In this document: piece by piece, positions 38,084 through 50,566 of the stretch
Position numbering within the stretch: position 1 is the stretch's first letter
Layout: each line of letters opens with the position of its first letter
Assembly (NCBI GenBank): GCA_022843905.1
Contig: JALHMT010000009.1
Location: 62,001-126,000 of the forward strand
DNA from: Rubrivivax sp.
GTDB taxonomy: Bacteria; Pseudomonadota; Gammaproteobacteria; Burkholderiales; Burkholderiaceae_C
Length of the DNA: 64,000 nt
Direction of reading: 5' to 3'
Position numbers and translations under genes: made by a program
Notes under the pieces: model-generated
The model's input: the letters and a program-made list of their open reading frames with translations, nothing else
Told to the model about the DNA's origin: nothing
The model's database searches: none

Positions 38084-39277
38084 TCAGATCGCGCCCTGCG
38101 CCCGCAGTTCGTCGATGGCCCCGGGCGGCAGCCCGAGTTCGCCCAGGATGGCGTCGGTATGCTGGCCCACGGCAGGGATGCCGCCCATTCGTGGCTCGCT
38201 GTCGTCCCACGATCCTGGCGGCAGCAGCGCTGCTATGGGGCCGGCGGGGCTGTCGACTTCGCGCCAACGCTGGCGTGCGGCGAGCTGCGGGTGGGCCCAC
38301 AGCCCAGCGAGGTCGTTGACCTGCGCATTGGCGATCTGTGCTGCTTCCAGGCGTGCCGCCACCTCATCGGCGCTCATCGTCGAAAAGGCCTGGACGATCA
38401 GCTCGCGCAGCGCCGCGCGATGGCTGCTGCGCTGCGCATTGCCGGCGAAGCGCTCGTCCCGGGCCAGACCCGGCTGCTGCAGCACCTTGTCGCAGAACTG
38501 CTGCCATTCGCGTTCGTTCTGCAGGCCCAGCATCACGGTCCGGCCGTCGCCGGTGGGGAAGGGGCCGTAGGGATAGATCGTGGCGTGCGCAGCACCGGCC
38601 CGAGGCGGTGGCGGGGCACCGTCGAAGGTGTAGTACATCGGATAACCCATCCATTCACCCATCGCTTCGAGCATCGAGATGTCGATGCGCCGGCCGCGGC
38701 CATCGATCTTTCGCTGCAGCAGAGCGGCCAGGATGTTGCTGTAGGCGTACATGCCTGCGGCGATGTCGGCGACCGACAGCCCGGCCTTGCTGGGCTCGTC
38801 GGGCGTGCCGGTGACGCTGACGAAACCCGACTCGCTCTGGATCAGCAGGTCGTAGGCCTTCTTGTCGCGGTAGGGCCCGGGGTGATCGGCGTCGTCGCCG
38901 TAACCCGAGATGTCGCACACGATCAGGTCGGGCCGGCGTCCCTGCAGGGCGTCGAAGCACACCCCCATCCTGGCTGCGGCACCCGGTGCGAGGTTCTGCA
39001 CCACCACGTCGGCACGCTCGACGATCAACCGGATCAGCAGTTCGGCCGCGCGCGGGTGCTTGAGGTCGAGCGTCAGGCTTTCCTTGCTGCGGTTGGTCCA
39101 CACGAAGTGCGAGCACAGGCCGCGCACGCGCGTGTCGTAGCCGCGTGCGAAGTCGCCCAGGCCGGGGCGTTCGATCTTGATCACGCGAGCACCGAGATCG
39201 GCGAGCTGTCGGGTGGCGAAGGGTGCGGCCACCGCGTGTTCGAGCGCGACGACGGTGACTCCTTGCAGCGGCTGCAT
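38084..39277 (-). CDS. CaiB/BaiF family (class III) CoA transferase
   Basis: This 397-residue protein starts MQPLQGVTVVALEHAVAAPFATRQLADLGARVIKIERPGLGDFARGYD, the class III CoA-transferase N-terminus. The nucleophilic aspartate probably lies in DKKAYDLLIQSESG near residue 166. These enzymes move CoA between carboxylic acids. The donor and acceptor are unknown. It is the last gene of the minus-strand catabolic region, 74 bp after the aldo/keto reductase. The gap to convergent ribD contains a short CCGCCGG/CCGGCGG hairpin. Confidence 0.9.
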   Translation of the reverse strand: MQPLQGVTVVALEHAVAAPFATRQLADLGARVIKIERPGLGDFARGYDTRVRGLCSHFVWTNRSKESLTLDLKHPRAAELLIRLIVERADVVVQNLAPGAAARMGVCFDALQGRRPDLIVCDISGYGDDADHPGPYRDKKAYDLLIQSESGFVSVTGTPDEPSKAGLSVADIAAGMYAYSNILAALLQRKIDGRGRRIDISMLEAMGEWMGYPMYYTFDGAPPPPRAGAAHATIYPYGPFPTGDGRTVMLGLQNEREWQQFCDKVLQQPGLARDERFAGNAQRSSHRAALRELIVQAFSTMSADEVAARLEAAQIANAQVNDLAGLWAHPQLAARQRWREVDSPAGPIAALLPPGSWDDSEPRMGGIPAVGQHTDAILGELGLPPGAIDELRAQGAI

Positions 39278-39351
39278 CTGTTCGATCCTTCGGTGACGAG
39301 GTTTCGCCGGCTCTCGACGCGAAAGGCGTTCCGGTCGAGGCCGGCACGTCT

Positions 39352-40349
39352 TCAGAACTCTTCGGTGTCGACCTCGCTGCGCGCCTGCGCCCCGTAGCGA
39401 TGGCCGGCCACCGTGCGCTGGTTGATCAGCGCATCGGCACGTGCCAGCACGTCGGCGGGCACCGGGACATCGGCAGCCGCCACGTTCTCGCGCACGTGTT
39501 CAGGCCGGGTCGTGCCGGGAATCGGAACGACGTTCTCGCCGCGCGACAGCAGCCAGGCCAGCGCGAGCTGGGCCGGGGTGCAGCCGGCCTCCTGCGCCAG
39601 CGCGCGGTAGGCCGGCAGCAACGCCAGGTTGGCGGCGTAGGGGGCCGGATCGAAGCGTGGCATGCTGCGCCGGATGTCCTTGGCGTCCAGGCCGCTGGCG
39701 TCGGGCAGGGCGTCGGCCAGGAAGGCCCGGGCCACCGGGCTGAAGGGCACGAAGGCCGCGCCCAGCTCCCTGCAGGTCGCCAGTACGGCGATCTCGGGGT
39801 TGCGCGTCCACAGCGAGTACTCGGTCTGCACCGCGGCAATGGGGTGCACCGCATGCGCCTTGCGCAAGGTGGCGGCAGAGACCTCGCTCAGTCCCAGGGT
39901 GCGTACCTTGCCCTGGCGCACCAGGTCGGCCATGGCGCCCACGCTGTCCTCGATGGGCACGCTCTTGTGCCAGCGGTGCAGGTAGTAGAGGTCGATGACC
40001 TCGGTCTGCAGCCGGCGCAGGCTGTCCTCGCAGTGGCGGCGGATGGCCTCGGGGCTGCCGTCGATCACGCGCTTGACGCCGTCGGGGAAGGTCTCGCCGG
40101 CCATGCCGCCCTTGCTGGCCAGCACGATCCTGTGGCGATGGGCCTTCAGCACGCGTCCGACCAGCGTCTCGTTGGCGCCGAAGCCGTAGAGCGCCGCCGT
40201 GTCGAACAGCGTGACCCCGGCGTCCAGCGCCGCCAGCAGCACGCGTTCGGCCTGCTCGACCGGCGGCGGCTTGCCGTAGGCGTGGCTGAGGTTCATGCAC
40301 CCCAGGCCGATGGGATGGACCTCGAACGGCCCGATGCGACGCAGCACGG

Positions 40350-40353
<4 letters not shown>
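39352..40353 (-). CDS. aldo/keto reductase
   Basis: This 333-residue TIM-barrel oxidoreductase has FDTAALYGFGANETLVGR with the catalytic Asp and Tyr, VLASKGG with the lysine, and YYLHRWH with the histidine. GLSEVSAATLRKAHAVHP and PIPGTTRPEHVRENVAAADV complete the NADPH-binding half. It overlaps the ligC stop by four bases, so it is co-translated with the protocatechuate pathway. It may act on an aldehyde intermediate or on an upstream aromatic aldehyde, but no step of the standard pathway requires it. Confidence 0.9.
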
Positions 40354-42592
<2,239 letters not shown>

Positions 42593-43504
42593 TCACTCTT
42601 CGGGCCAGTACAGCCGCATCGGGTTGGTGACCAGCAGCTTGCGCTGCAGTTCGGGCGTGGTGGCGATGTGGGGAATGAAGTCGACCAGCAGGCCGTCGTC
42701 GGGCATGTGGTCCTTCAGGTTGGGGTGCGGCCAGTCGGTGCCCCACAGCACGCGGTCCGGGAAGGTCTCGACGATGCGGCGCGCGAAGGGCACGACGTCG
42801 CGGTAGGCGGCCTGTTCTCCGTTCAGCGCCTTCGGGCCGCTCACCGACAGCCGCTCCGGGCAGCTCACCTTGCTCCACACGTTGTCGTGCTCGCGCATGA
42901 ACTTCACGAACAGCTCGAACTCCGGCCCGTCCAGCGGCTTGCTCACGTCGGGGCGGCCCATGTGGTCGACCACCACCGTGGTGGGCAGTGCGGTGAAGAA
43001 GTCCCACAGCTCCGGCAGGTCGACCGCCTCGAAGTAGATGACGACGTGCCAGCCCCAGGCCCGGATGCGGCCGGCGATCTCCAGCAGCTCGTCCTTGGGC
43101 GTGAAGTCGACCAGGCGCTTGACGAAGTTGAAGCGCACGCCGCGCACGCCGGCGTCGTGCATGGCCTGCAGCTCGGCGTCACTGACGCTGCGCCGCACGG
43201 TGGCCACGCCACGCGCCTTGCCGTTCGACGCGAGGCAGGCGTCGACCAGGGCGCGGTTGTCGGCACCGTGGCAGGTGGCCTGCACGATGACGTTGCGCGC
43301 GAAGCCCAGGTGGTCGCGCAGCGCGAACAGCTGCTGCTTGCTGGCGTCGCAGGGCGTGTACTTGCGCTCGGGCGCGAAGGGGAATTCCGCGCCGGGGCCG
43401 AAGACGTGGCAATGCGCGTCGACGCTGCCGGCCGGCACCTGGAATCGCGGGCGGCTGGGGCCGGCGTACCAGTCCAGCCAGCCGGGGGTCTTCTCGAAGC
43501 TCAT
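42593..43504 (-). CDS. ligI: 2-pyrone-4,6-dicarboxylate lactonase
   Basis: This 303-residue amidohydrolase-superfamily TIM barrel has VDAHCHVFGPG near residue 27 and WGTDWPHPNLKDHMPDDG near 250, as in LigI. It hydrolyses 2-pyrone-4,6-dicarboxylate to 4-oxalomesaconate without a metal. MSFEKTPGWLDWY at 43504 fits the family N-terminus; the track extension overlaps the upstream gene. Confidence 0.94.
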   Translation of the reverse strand: MSFEKTPGWLDWYAGPSRPRFQVPAGSVDAHCHVFGPGAEFPFAPERKYTPCDASKQQLFALRDHLGFARNVIVQATCHGADNRALVDACLASNGKARGVATVRRSVSDAELQAMHDAGVRGVRFNFVKRLVDFTPKDELLEIAGRIRAWGWHVVIYFEAVDLPELWDFFTALPTTVVVDHMGRPDVSKPLDGPEFELFVKFMREHDNVWSKVSCPERLSVSGPKALNGEQAAYRDVVPFARRIVETFPDRVLWGTDWPHPNLKDHMPDDGLLVDFIPHIATTPELQRKLLVTNPMRLYWPEE

Positions 43505-43505
43505 G

Positions 43506-44423
43506 TCAGTCCTTGTTCCGTGCCAGGTGCGCGAGGACGCGGTCGGCCTCTGTCCGCCAGTCGGCGCTGCGTGCGAAGCCCGGTGTGCCGCGCGTGCCGA
43601 AGAGGCCGGCGTCACCGAGGTCGGCCACCCAGGCCTGGCGCTCGGCCGTGCCGCTGGCGCTGAAGGGCTCCAGGCCGGCTTCGCGCACCGTCTGCGCCAC
43701 TTCGCGCACCTCTTCGCTGCGGCGCCGGCCGTGTTCGATCACACGCTGGAAGAAGTAGGCCGCCTGCTTCTCCCAGTCGATGCCGGGGAAGGTCTCGTAG
43801 AGCGAAGCGATCACCGCGTCTTCCACGCCATAGGCGCGTGCCGTGGTGAAGCTCTCGATGACCATGGCCTCCAGGCCCTTGATCATCACGCTGCGGCACA
43901 TCTTGGTGGCGCTGGCCACGCCGAGTTTCTCGCTGGCGACCTTGGCGGCGAAGCCGAGGTCGTTGAGCAAGGGCAGCAGCGCCGGAGCGTCGGGGCCGCC
44001 CAGCAGCAGCGGCACCTTGATGCGGTAGGGCGGCAGCGAGGTCATCACCGCGCCTTCGACATAGCGCCCGCCGGCGGCGTTGATCAGCGTCGACGCGGCG
44101 ATCTTGGCGCCGGGCGACGCCGAGTTGAAGTCGAGGAAGAAGGCGCCGGCGGGGAAGGCCGTGGCGCAGGCCTGTGCCACGGCCACGGTCTGGCTGGCGG
44201 TGACGGCGGAGATCACGAGCGTGGCGCCGCGCAGGGCCTCGGCCGGACTCGCAGCGAGCTGGGTGCCACGCTGCTTCGCGTGGGCGACCAGCGGCGCGGC
44301 GCGCGACGGATCGTCGAGCTTGAGGTCGTAGGCCGTGACCGCTACCCCGCGCACACGCAGGTCTTCGGCCAGGATGCTGCCGACCTCGCCGTAGCCGATC
44401 ATCGCGATGCGCATATCGCTCAC
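43506..44423 (-). CDS. NAD(P)-binding 6-phosphogluconate dehydrogenase-like protein with DUF1932 domain
   Basis: This 305-residue protein has an N-terminal Rossmann motif MIGYGEVGSILAEDLRVRGVAVTAYD. The C-terminal all-helical DUF1932 domain contains KMCRSVMIKGLEAMVIESFTTARAYGVED. The layout is that of beta-hydroxyacid dehydrogenases. It sits between ligK and ligI; a similar unassigned ORF lies between ligK and ligI in Sphingobium SYK-6. No redox step of the known pathway needs it. GTG at 44423 is preferred because GAGGA lies seven bases upstream; ATG at 44414 is the alternative. Confidence 0.85.
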   Translation of the reverse strand: MSDMRIAMIGYGEVGSILAEDLRVRGVAVTAYDLKLDDPSRAAPLVAHAKQRGTQLAASPAEALRGATLVISAVTASQTVAVAQACATAFPAGAFFLDFNSASPGAKIAASTLINAAGGRYVEGAVMTSLPPYRIKVPLLLGGPDAPALLPLLNDLGFAAKVASEKLGVASATKMCRSVMIKGLEAMVIESFTTARAYGVEDAVIASLYETFPGIDWEKQAAYFFQRVIEHGRRRSEEVREVAQTVREAGLEPFSASGTAERQAWVADLGDAGLFGTRGTPGFARSADWRTEADRVLAHLARNKD

Positions 44424-44433
44424 TGAGGCGTCC

Positions 44434-45117
44434 TCAATCGATGTAGCGCAGGCCGGCTTTTTCCAGCGGCTCGCGCATCTTGTACATGTCCAGGCCCAGG
44501 ATGCCCGAGGCCAGCTTGTCGCGCTTCTCGCCTTCGTTGGCCTCGCGCGCCTTCGCGGCTGCCAGGGTCTTGGCGGCCATCGCGCGCGGCACGCAGACCA
44601 CGCCATCGTCGTCGGCCACGATCACGTCGCCCGGGTGCACCAGCGCGCCGGCGCAGACCACGGGGATGTTCACCGAGCCGATCGTGGCCTTGATGGTGCC
44701 CTTGCTGCTGATGGCCTTGCTCCACACCGGGAAGCGCATCTCGGTGAGCGTCTTCACGTCGCGCACGCCGGCGTCGATGACCAGCGCCCGCGCGCCGCGC
44801 GCCTGGAAGCTGGTGGCCAGCAGGTCGCCGAAGTAGCCGTCGGTGCATTCGGCGGTGATGGCCGCCACGACGATGTCGCCAGGGCGGATCTGCTCGGCCA
44901 CGACGTGCATCATCCAGTTGTCGCCCGGGTGCAGCAGCACGGTGCAGGCCGTGCCCGACACCATCGCCCCGGCGTAGATCGGCCGCATGTACGGCTGCAT
45001 CAGGCCGACGCGGCCCATCGCCTCGTGCACGGTGGCCGAGCCCAGGCCCGCCAGCGCGTCGGCGGTGGCGGCATCGGTGCGGACGATGTTGCGGTAGACC
45101 ACGCCCAGTTCGTACAT
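44434..45117 (-). CDS. ligK: 4-carboxy-4-hydroxy-2-oxoadipate / 4-hydroxy-4-methyl-2-oxoglutarate aldolase
   Basis: This 227-residue RraA-fold class II aldolase has [28 protein letters not shown], containing the conserved acidic and arginine residues that bind Mg and pyruvate enolate. It splits 4-carboxy-4-hydroxy-2-oxoadipate to pyruvate and oxaloacetate, ending the pathway. It starts one base after the ligJ stop. Confidence 0.94.
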   Translation of the reverse strand: MYELGVVYRNIVRTDAATADALAGLGSATVHEAMGRVGLMQPYMRPIYAGAMVSGTACTVLLHPGDNWMMHVVAEQIRPGDIVVAAITAECTDGYFGDLLATSFQARGARALVIDAGVRDVKTLTEMRFPVWSKAISSKGTIKATIGSVNIPVVCAGALVHPGDVIVADDDGVVCVPRAMAAKTLAAAKAREANEGEKRDKLASGILGLDMYKMREPLEKAGLRYID

Positions 45118-45118
45118 C

Positions 45119-46147
45119 TCACTTCCCCTTCAGTTTCAAGGCTGCATCGAGGCGCGGGAACACGCGCCGCGCATTGCCCTCGTAGACCATGAATCGCTGC
45201 TCGGGGCTGAGCTGGGTCGAGGCCTCGATGTAGCGCTTGGTGTCGTCGTAGTAGTGACCGGTCTCGGGGTCGATGCCGCGCACGGCGCCGATCATCTCGC
45301 TGGCGAACAGGATGTTCTCGACCGGGATCACCTTGGTCAGCAGGTCGATGCCGGGCTGGTGGTAGACGCAGGTGTCGAAGAAGATGTTCTTCAGCAGGTG
45401 GTCCTTCAGCAGCGGCTTCTTCATCTCCTGCGCCAGGCCGCGGAAGCGGCCCCAGTGGTAGGGCACGGCGCCACCGCCGTGCGGGATGAGGAACTTCAGC
45501 GTCGGGAAGTCCTTGAACAGGTCGGACGTCAGGCACTGCATGAAGGCCGTCGTGTCGGCGTTCAGGTAGTGCGCCCCGGTGGTGTGGAAGCAGGCGTTGC
45601 AGCTGGTGCTGACGTGGATCATCGCCGGGATGTCGTACTCGACCATCTTCTCGTAGATGGGGTACCAGTGGCGGTCGCTCAGCGGTGGCGAATTCCAGTG
45701 CCCGCCCGAGGGGTCGGGGTTCAGGTTGATGCCCACGTTGCCGTACTGCTCCACGCACTTCACCAGCTCGGGGATGCAGGTCTTCGGGTCCACGCCCGGG
45801 CTCTGAGGCAGCATCGCGGCGGGGATGAAGTGGTCTGGGAACAGCCGGCTGACGCGGAAGCACAGCTCGTTGCAGATCGCGGCCCAGGTGCTGCTGACCT
45901 GGAAGTCGCCGATGTGGTGCGCCATGAAGCTGGCGCGCGGGCTGAAGATGGTGAGGTCGCTCCCGCGCTCGCGCATCAGGCGCAGCTGGTTGCTCTCGAT
46001 CGACTCGCGCAGTTCGTCGTCGCTGATGCGCAGGTCGGATACCTTGGGCATCAGGGCCGGGTCCTGGATGCCGGCGATCTGGGCGTTGCGCCAGCTCTCC
46101 AGCGCCTTGGGCGCGGTGGTGTAGTGGCCGTGGCAGTCGATGATCAT
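45119..46147 (-). CDS. ligJ: 4-oxalomesaconate hydratase
   Basis: This 342-residue amidohydrolase-superfamily enzyme begins [20 protein letters not shown], with zinc-ligand histidines in DCHGHY. It contains [30 protein letters not shown] and [19 protein letters not shown]. It hydrates the isomerised form of 4-oxalomesaconate to 4-carboxy-4-hydroxy-2-oxoadipate. It heads the tight ligJ-ligK-DUF1932-ligI-ligA-ligB-ligC-AKR run. Confidence 0.94.
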   Translation of the reverse strand: MIIDCHGHYTTAPKALESWRNAQIAGIQDPALMPKVSDLRISDDELRESIESNQLRLMRERGSDLTIFSPRASFMAHHIGDFQVSSTWAAICNELCFRVSRLFPDHFIPAAMLPQSPGVDPKTCIPELVKCVEQYGNVGINLNPDPSGGHWNSPPLSDRHWYPIYEKMVEYDIPAMIHVSTSCNACFHTTGAHYLNADTTAFMQCLTSDLFKDFPTLKFLIPHGGGAVPYHWGRFRGLAQEMKKPLLKDHLLKNIFFDTCVYHQPGIDLLTKVIPVENILFASEMIGAVRGIDPETGHYYDDTKRYIEASTQLSPEQRFMVYEGNARRVFPRLDAALKLKGK

Positions 46148-46192
46148 GGTGGAGTCCTCGGAGGTCCGGGTCGGGAGGCGATGACGGTGGAT

Positions 46193-46891
46193 TCAGGCGG
46201 GTTCCATGCCTTGTCGGCGCTTGGCCTCGGCGGTGGCTGGAGAAGCCATCCACGCCAGCAGTTCGCGCACGGCCGGGGCCTGTGCCGACGTCGCGCAAAG
46301 CGCACCGGAGAAGGTGGTGATGAACTGCACCCCGGGTGGCAACGAACCCACCACGCTGATGCCCTTCAAGTGCATCAGCTCGCTGAGCTGCTGGAAGCCG
46401 AGCTCGACCTCGCCGCGGGCCACCAGCGAACCCACCGGCACGCCCGGTGGCGCCTGCACCAGTCGCGCGGCGATCTGCGCGGCGATGCCCCAGCGCTCGA
46501 AGAGCTGGGTCAGGTACACGCCGCTCGGGCCGGTGGAGCAGCTGATGCTGCGTGCTGCCAACACGGCGGCCTTCAAGTCGGCTTCGCTGGCGATGTCGGG
46601 CACTGCGGCACCCTCGCGCACTGCCACGGCCACCGGCGAACGCACCAGGTCGACGCGGCTTCCTTGCACCACGGCGCCGGCGGCGATGAGCTTGTCGATG
46701 GCGTCGGCCGCGAGAAAGACCACGTCGAAGGACTCGCCGGCGGCCACACGCCTGCCCGCGTCGACGCCGCCGACGGCTTCCACGCGCAAGCTTTGGCCGG
46801 CATGGGCCTGCCAGGCTTGGGCCAGGTCTGTCAGCAGCAGCCGCGTGGCCATCGACGAAATGCCGGTCAAGGTGAGGGGTGCAGCAGACAT
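46193..46891 (-). CDS. ModA-like (periplasmic-binding fold) protein without signal peptide
   Basis: This 232-residue protein starts MSAAPLTLTGISSMATRLLLTDLAQAWQAHAG. The first motif resembles the ligand-serine loop of molybdate-type binding proteins, and FDVVFLAADAIDKLIAAGAVV and GEVELGFQQLSELM follow. There is no signal peptide, so it is predicted cytoplasmic. It is the first gene of the lig run, 45 bp before ligJ. Known PBP-fold enzymes of this type include aconitate isomerase, which suggests a tricarboxylate isomerase rather than a transporter. A start at 46909 is possible. Confidence 0.75.
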   Translation of the reverse strand: MSAAPLTLTGISSMATRLLLTDLAQAWQAHAGQSLRVEAVGGVDAGRRVAAGESFDVVFLAADAIDKLIAAGAVVQGSRVDLVRSPVAVAVREGAAVPDIASEADLKAAVLAARSISCSTGPSGVYLTQLFERWGIAAQIAARLVQAPPGVPVGSLVARGEVELGFQQLSELMHLKGISVVGSLPPGVQFITTFSGALCATSAQAPAVRELLAWMASPATAEAKRRQGMEPA

Positions 46892-46948
46892 GCAGCGATT
46901 CTTCAGCACGGCAGCTCATGCATCAACAGGCGTTTCGCACTAGCTGAT

Positions 46949-46963
46949 ATGCCGGAACGGCAT
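46949..46963. promoter_or_regulatory. LysR-type (T-N11-A) operator between the lig operon and its regulator
   Basis: ATGCCG, the spacer GAA and CGGCAT form a perfect inverted repeat containing the LysR-type T-N11-A core TGCCGGAACGGCA. It lies in the 103-bp divergent gap between the ModA-like gene and the LysR gene, 32 bp before the LysR start. Confidence 0.65.
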
Positions 46964-46994
46964 TTCCCATGCGACACTGTGACAGCGGGCAGCC

Positions 46995-47894
46995 ATGGAC
47001 CTCAAGCAACTCGAGTACTTCACCCACGTCGCCGAACTCGGCAGCTTCACGCGTGCCTCCAGCTTCCTGGGCATTGCACAGCCGGCGCTGAGCCGGCAGG
47101 TGCGCGCGCTCGAGGTCGAGCTGCACCACAGCCTGCTGGAGCGCAACGGCCGTGGCGTGGTGCTCACGGAGGCCGGCCAGCGCCTGTTGGCGCACGCCCG
47201 CGGCATCCTGCAGCAAGTCGAGCGCGCGCGGCACGAGATGGACGATCTGCGAGGAGCCGCCAGCGGCCGCCTGGCCATTGCCCTGCCGCCCAGCGTCAGC
47301 CGCACGCTCACCGCGCCGCTGGTGCAGGCGTTCCGTACCCGGTTGCCGCAGGCCACGCCCAGCGTGGTGGAAGGCTTGTCGACCTATGTGCTGGAGTGGC
47401 TGATCATCGGTCGCGTCGACTGCGGGGTGGTCTACAACGTCACGCCATCGCCGGCCATCGACCTGCAGCCCGTGCTCGACGAAGCGCTGTATCTGGTGTC
47501 GGCAAGGCAGCCCGGCCAGGCCATGGTGGGCCGCACGGCCTCGCTGGCCGACCTCGCCGATCGCCCGCTGGTCATTCCCAGCCGCCCCCACTCGCTGCGC
47601 ATGGTGGTGGAAACCGCCCTCGCCAACGAAGGCCGGCGCGCCAAGGTGGCACTGGAAGTCGAGAGCGTCCCCGCCATCCTCGAACTCGTGCGCCAGGGCG
47701 GCGTGCACGCCGTGCTGGCCCACAACGCCATCCGCAGCAGCGGTGACGAACCAGCCTTCCAGCGCCGCCCCATCGGCAAGCCCCCGCTGGCCACCACGCT
47801 CTGGATCGCCACATCGGCCCAGCGCCCCAGAGGCCCTCTGATCGAACAAGGCACCGCCCTGGTCAGAGAACTCCTGATGAAACTCTGGGCCTGA
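46995..47894 (+). CDS. LysR-family transcriptional regulator of the protocatechuate cluster
   Basis: This 299-residue protein has an N-terminal winged helix MDLKQLEYFTHVAELGSFTRASSFLGIAQPALSRQVRALE, then a linker and a periplasmic-binding-like effector domain (LVIPSRPHSLRMVVETALANEGRRAKVALEVESVPAILELVRQG). It is divergent from the lig genes, so it is probably their activator, using an aromatic acid or pathway intermediate as effector, as for LigR/PmdR-type regulators. A palindromic repeat cluster follows its stop. Confidence 0.9.
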   Translation: MDLKQLEYFTHVAELGSFTRASSFLGIAQPALSRQVRALEVELHHSLLERNGRGVVLTEAGQRLLAHARGILQQVERARHEMDDLRGAASGRLAIALPPSVSRTLTAPLVQAFRTRLPQATPSVVEGLSTYVLEWLIIGRVDCGVVYNVTPSPAIDLQPVLDEALYLVSARQPGQAMVGRTASLADLADRPLVIPSRPHSLRMVVETALANEGRRAKVALEVESVPAILELVRQGGVHAVLAHNAIRSSGDEPAFQRRPIGKPPLATTLWIATSAQRPRGPLIEQGTALVRELLMKLWA

Positions 47895-47909
47895 AACACA
47901 ACCACCAGG

Positions 47910-48021
47910 AGCAAGACGCCGCAGGCGTCGAGCGACCCATCAAGCGGACGCCGCAGATCCGGCCCTGCCGGTCCAACAGGGTCGCCACTGGGGGGAGCCC
48001 CGAAGGCGCTTCGGGGGGCCA
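47910..48021. repeat. REP-like palindromic repeat, copy 1 of a tandem pair
   Basis: It starts AGCAAGACGCCGCAGGCGTC, includes an ACGCCGCAGGCGT hairpin, and ends with CCCCGAAGGCGCTTCGGGG, an 8-bp perfect stem. Its first 44 bases are identical to those of the copy 116 bp downstream. It lies between the convergent LysR and SDR genes. Confidence 0.85.
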
Positions 48022-48025
48022 TTGA

Positions 48026-48137
48026 AGCAAGACGCCGCAGGCGTCGAGCGACCCATCAAGCGGACGCCGTGGACGGGCTTTGCCCGGCCACCGGGGTCGC
48101 CCCCTTGAGGGGGAGCGGCGAAGCCGCTACGGGGGTG
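48026..48137. repeat. REP-like palindromic repeat, copy 2 of a tandem pair
   Basis: Its first 44 bases match copy 1 exactly. The second half (GGGCTTTGCCCGGCC, GCCCCCTTGAGGGGGAGCGGCG, CGGGGG) is closer to the nuoC-nuoD copy than to copy 1. It ends five bases before the SDR stop codon region. The two copies suggest duplication followed by divergence of the 3' half or recombination with another family member. Confidence 0.85.
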
Positions 48138-48141
48138 GGCC

Positions 48142-48900
48142 TTACTTCGGCGCCATCCGAATCGCCCCGTCCAGCCGGATCACCTCGCCGTTCAGCATGT
48201 CGTTGGTGATGATCTGGTGCACCAGCTTGGCATAGTCCTCGGGCTTGCCCAGGCGACTGGGGAAGGGCACGCTGGCGGCCAGCGCGTCCTGCACATCCTG
48301 CGGCATCGAGAACAACATCGGCGTGCCGAAGATGCCCGGCGCGATGGTCATGTTGCGGATGCCGTTGCGCGCCAGGTCGCGCGCGATGGGCAAGGTCATG
48401 CCGACCACGCCGCCCTTGGACGCCGAGTAGGCGGCCTGGCCGATCTGGCCGTCGTAGGCCGCCACGCTGGCGGTGCTGATCATCACGCCGCGCTCGCCGG
48501 TGGCCTCGGGCGTGTTCTTGCACATCGCCTCGGCAGCCAGGCGGATCATGTTGAAGCTGCCGACCAGGTTGACCATGATGGTCTTGGTGAAGTTACCGAG
48601 CGGGTGCGCGCCGTCCTTGCCCACGGTCTTGATGGCCGGCGCGATGCCCGCGCAGTTCACCAGGCCCATCAGCTTGCCCTGACCGGTGGCGGCGGCCACC
48701 ACGGCCTGGCCATCGGCTTCCTGGCTGACATCGCACTTCACGAACTGGCCGCCCAGTTCCCTGGCGATGGCCTCGCCGCGCTCGACCTGCAAGTCGGCGA
48801 TGACGACCTTGCCGCCGTGTGCGGCCAGCATGCGCGCCGTGCCTTCGCCCAGGCCGGACGCGCCGCCCGTGACGATGAAGACCTTGCCCGAAATGTCCAT
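48142..48900 (-). CDS. short-chain dehydrogenase, HSD10-like 3-hydroxyacyl-CoA dehydrogenase type
   Basis: This 252-residue SDR has [16 protein letters not shown] for NAD binding and NCAG. The catalytic Ser-Tyr-Lys set lies in [23 protein letters not shown] near residues 145-168. The sequence pattern fits type II 3-hydroxyacyl-CoA dehydrogenases (HSD10/2-methyl-3-hydroxybutyryl-CoA dehydrogenase), used in fatty-acid or isoleucine breakdown. GAGGAG precedes the ATG at 48900. A TTGACGTTAACGTCAA palindrome lies 26 bp upstream. Confidence 0.9.
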   Translation of the reverse strand: MDISGKVFIVTGGASGLGEGTARMLAAHGGKVVIADLQVERGEAIARELGGQFVKCDVSQEADGQAVVAAATGQGKLMGLVNCAGIAPAIKTVGKDGAHPLGNFTKTIMVNLVGSFNMIRLAAEAMCKNTPEATGERGVMISTASVAAYDGQIGQAAYSASKGGVVGMTLPIARDLARNGIRNMTIAPGIFGTPMLFSMPQDVQDALAASVPFPSRLGKPEDYAKLVHQIITNDMLNGEVIRLDGAIRMAPK

Positions 48901-48925
48901 GGAAACTCCTCGTGTGGGGTTGCGG

Positions 48926-48941
48926 TTGACGTTAACGTCAA
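48926..48941 (-). promoter_or_regulatory. perfect 16-bp palindrome upstream of the SDR gene, LiuR (MerR)-like operator
   Basis: TTGACGTTAACGTCAA is a perfect palindrome 26-41 bp before the SDR start codon. The TTNACGT-TNACGTNAA shape matches what I recall of operators of LiuR-type MerR regulators of branched-chain amino acid and fatty-acid degradation. It fits the product assignment. It contains a TTGACG -35-like hexamer on both strands. Confidence 0.55.
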
Positions 48942-49017
48942 TTGTCATGCAGAACAAAGCCACCTCGCGGGTGGCTTGTTCCGGAACGCGGCGCAGGGGG
49001 CCTGCGCGCGGGAGCGC

Positions 49018-50552
<1,535 letters not shown>

Positions 50553-50566
50553 GGCCTGTGGCACTC

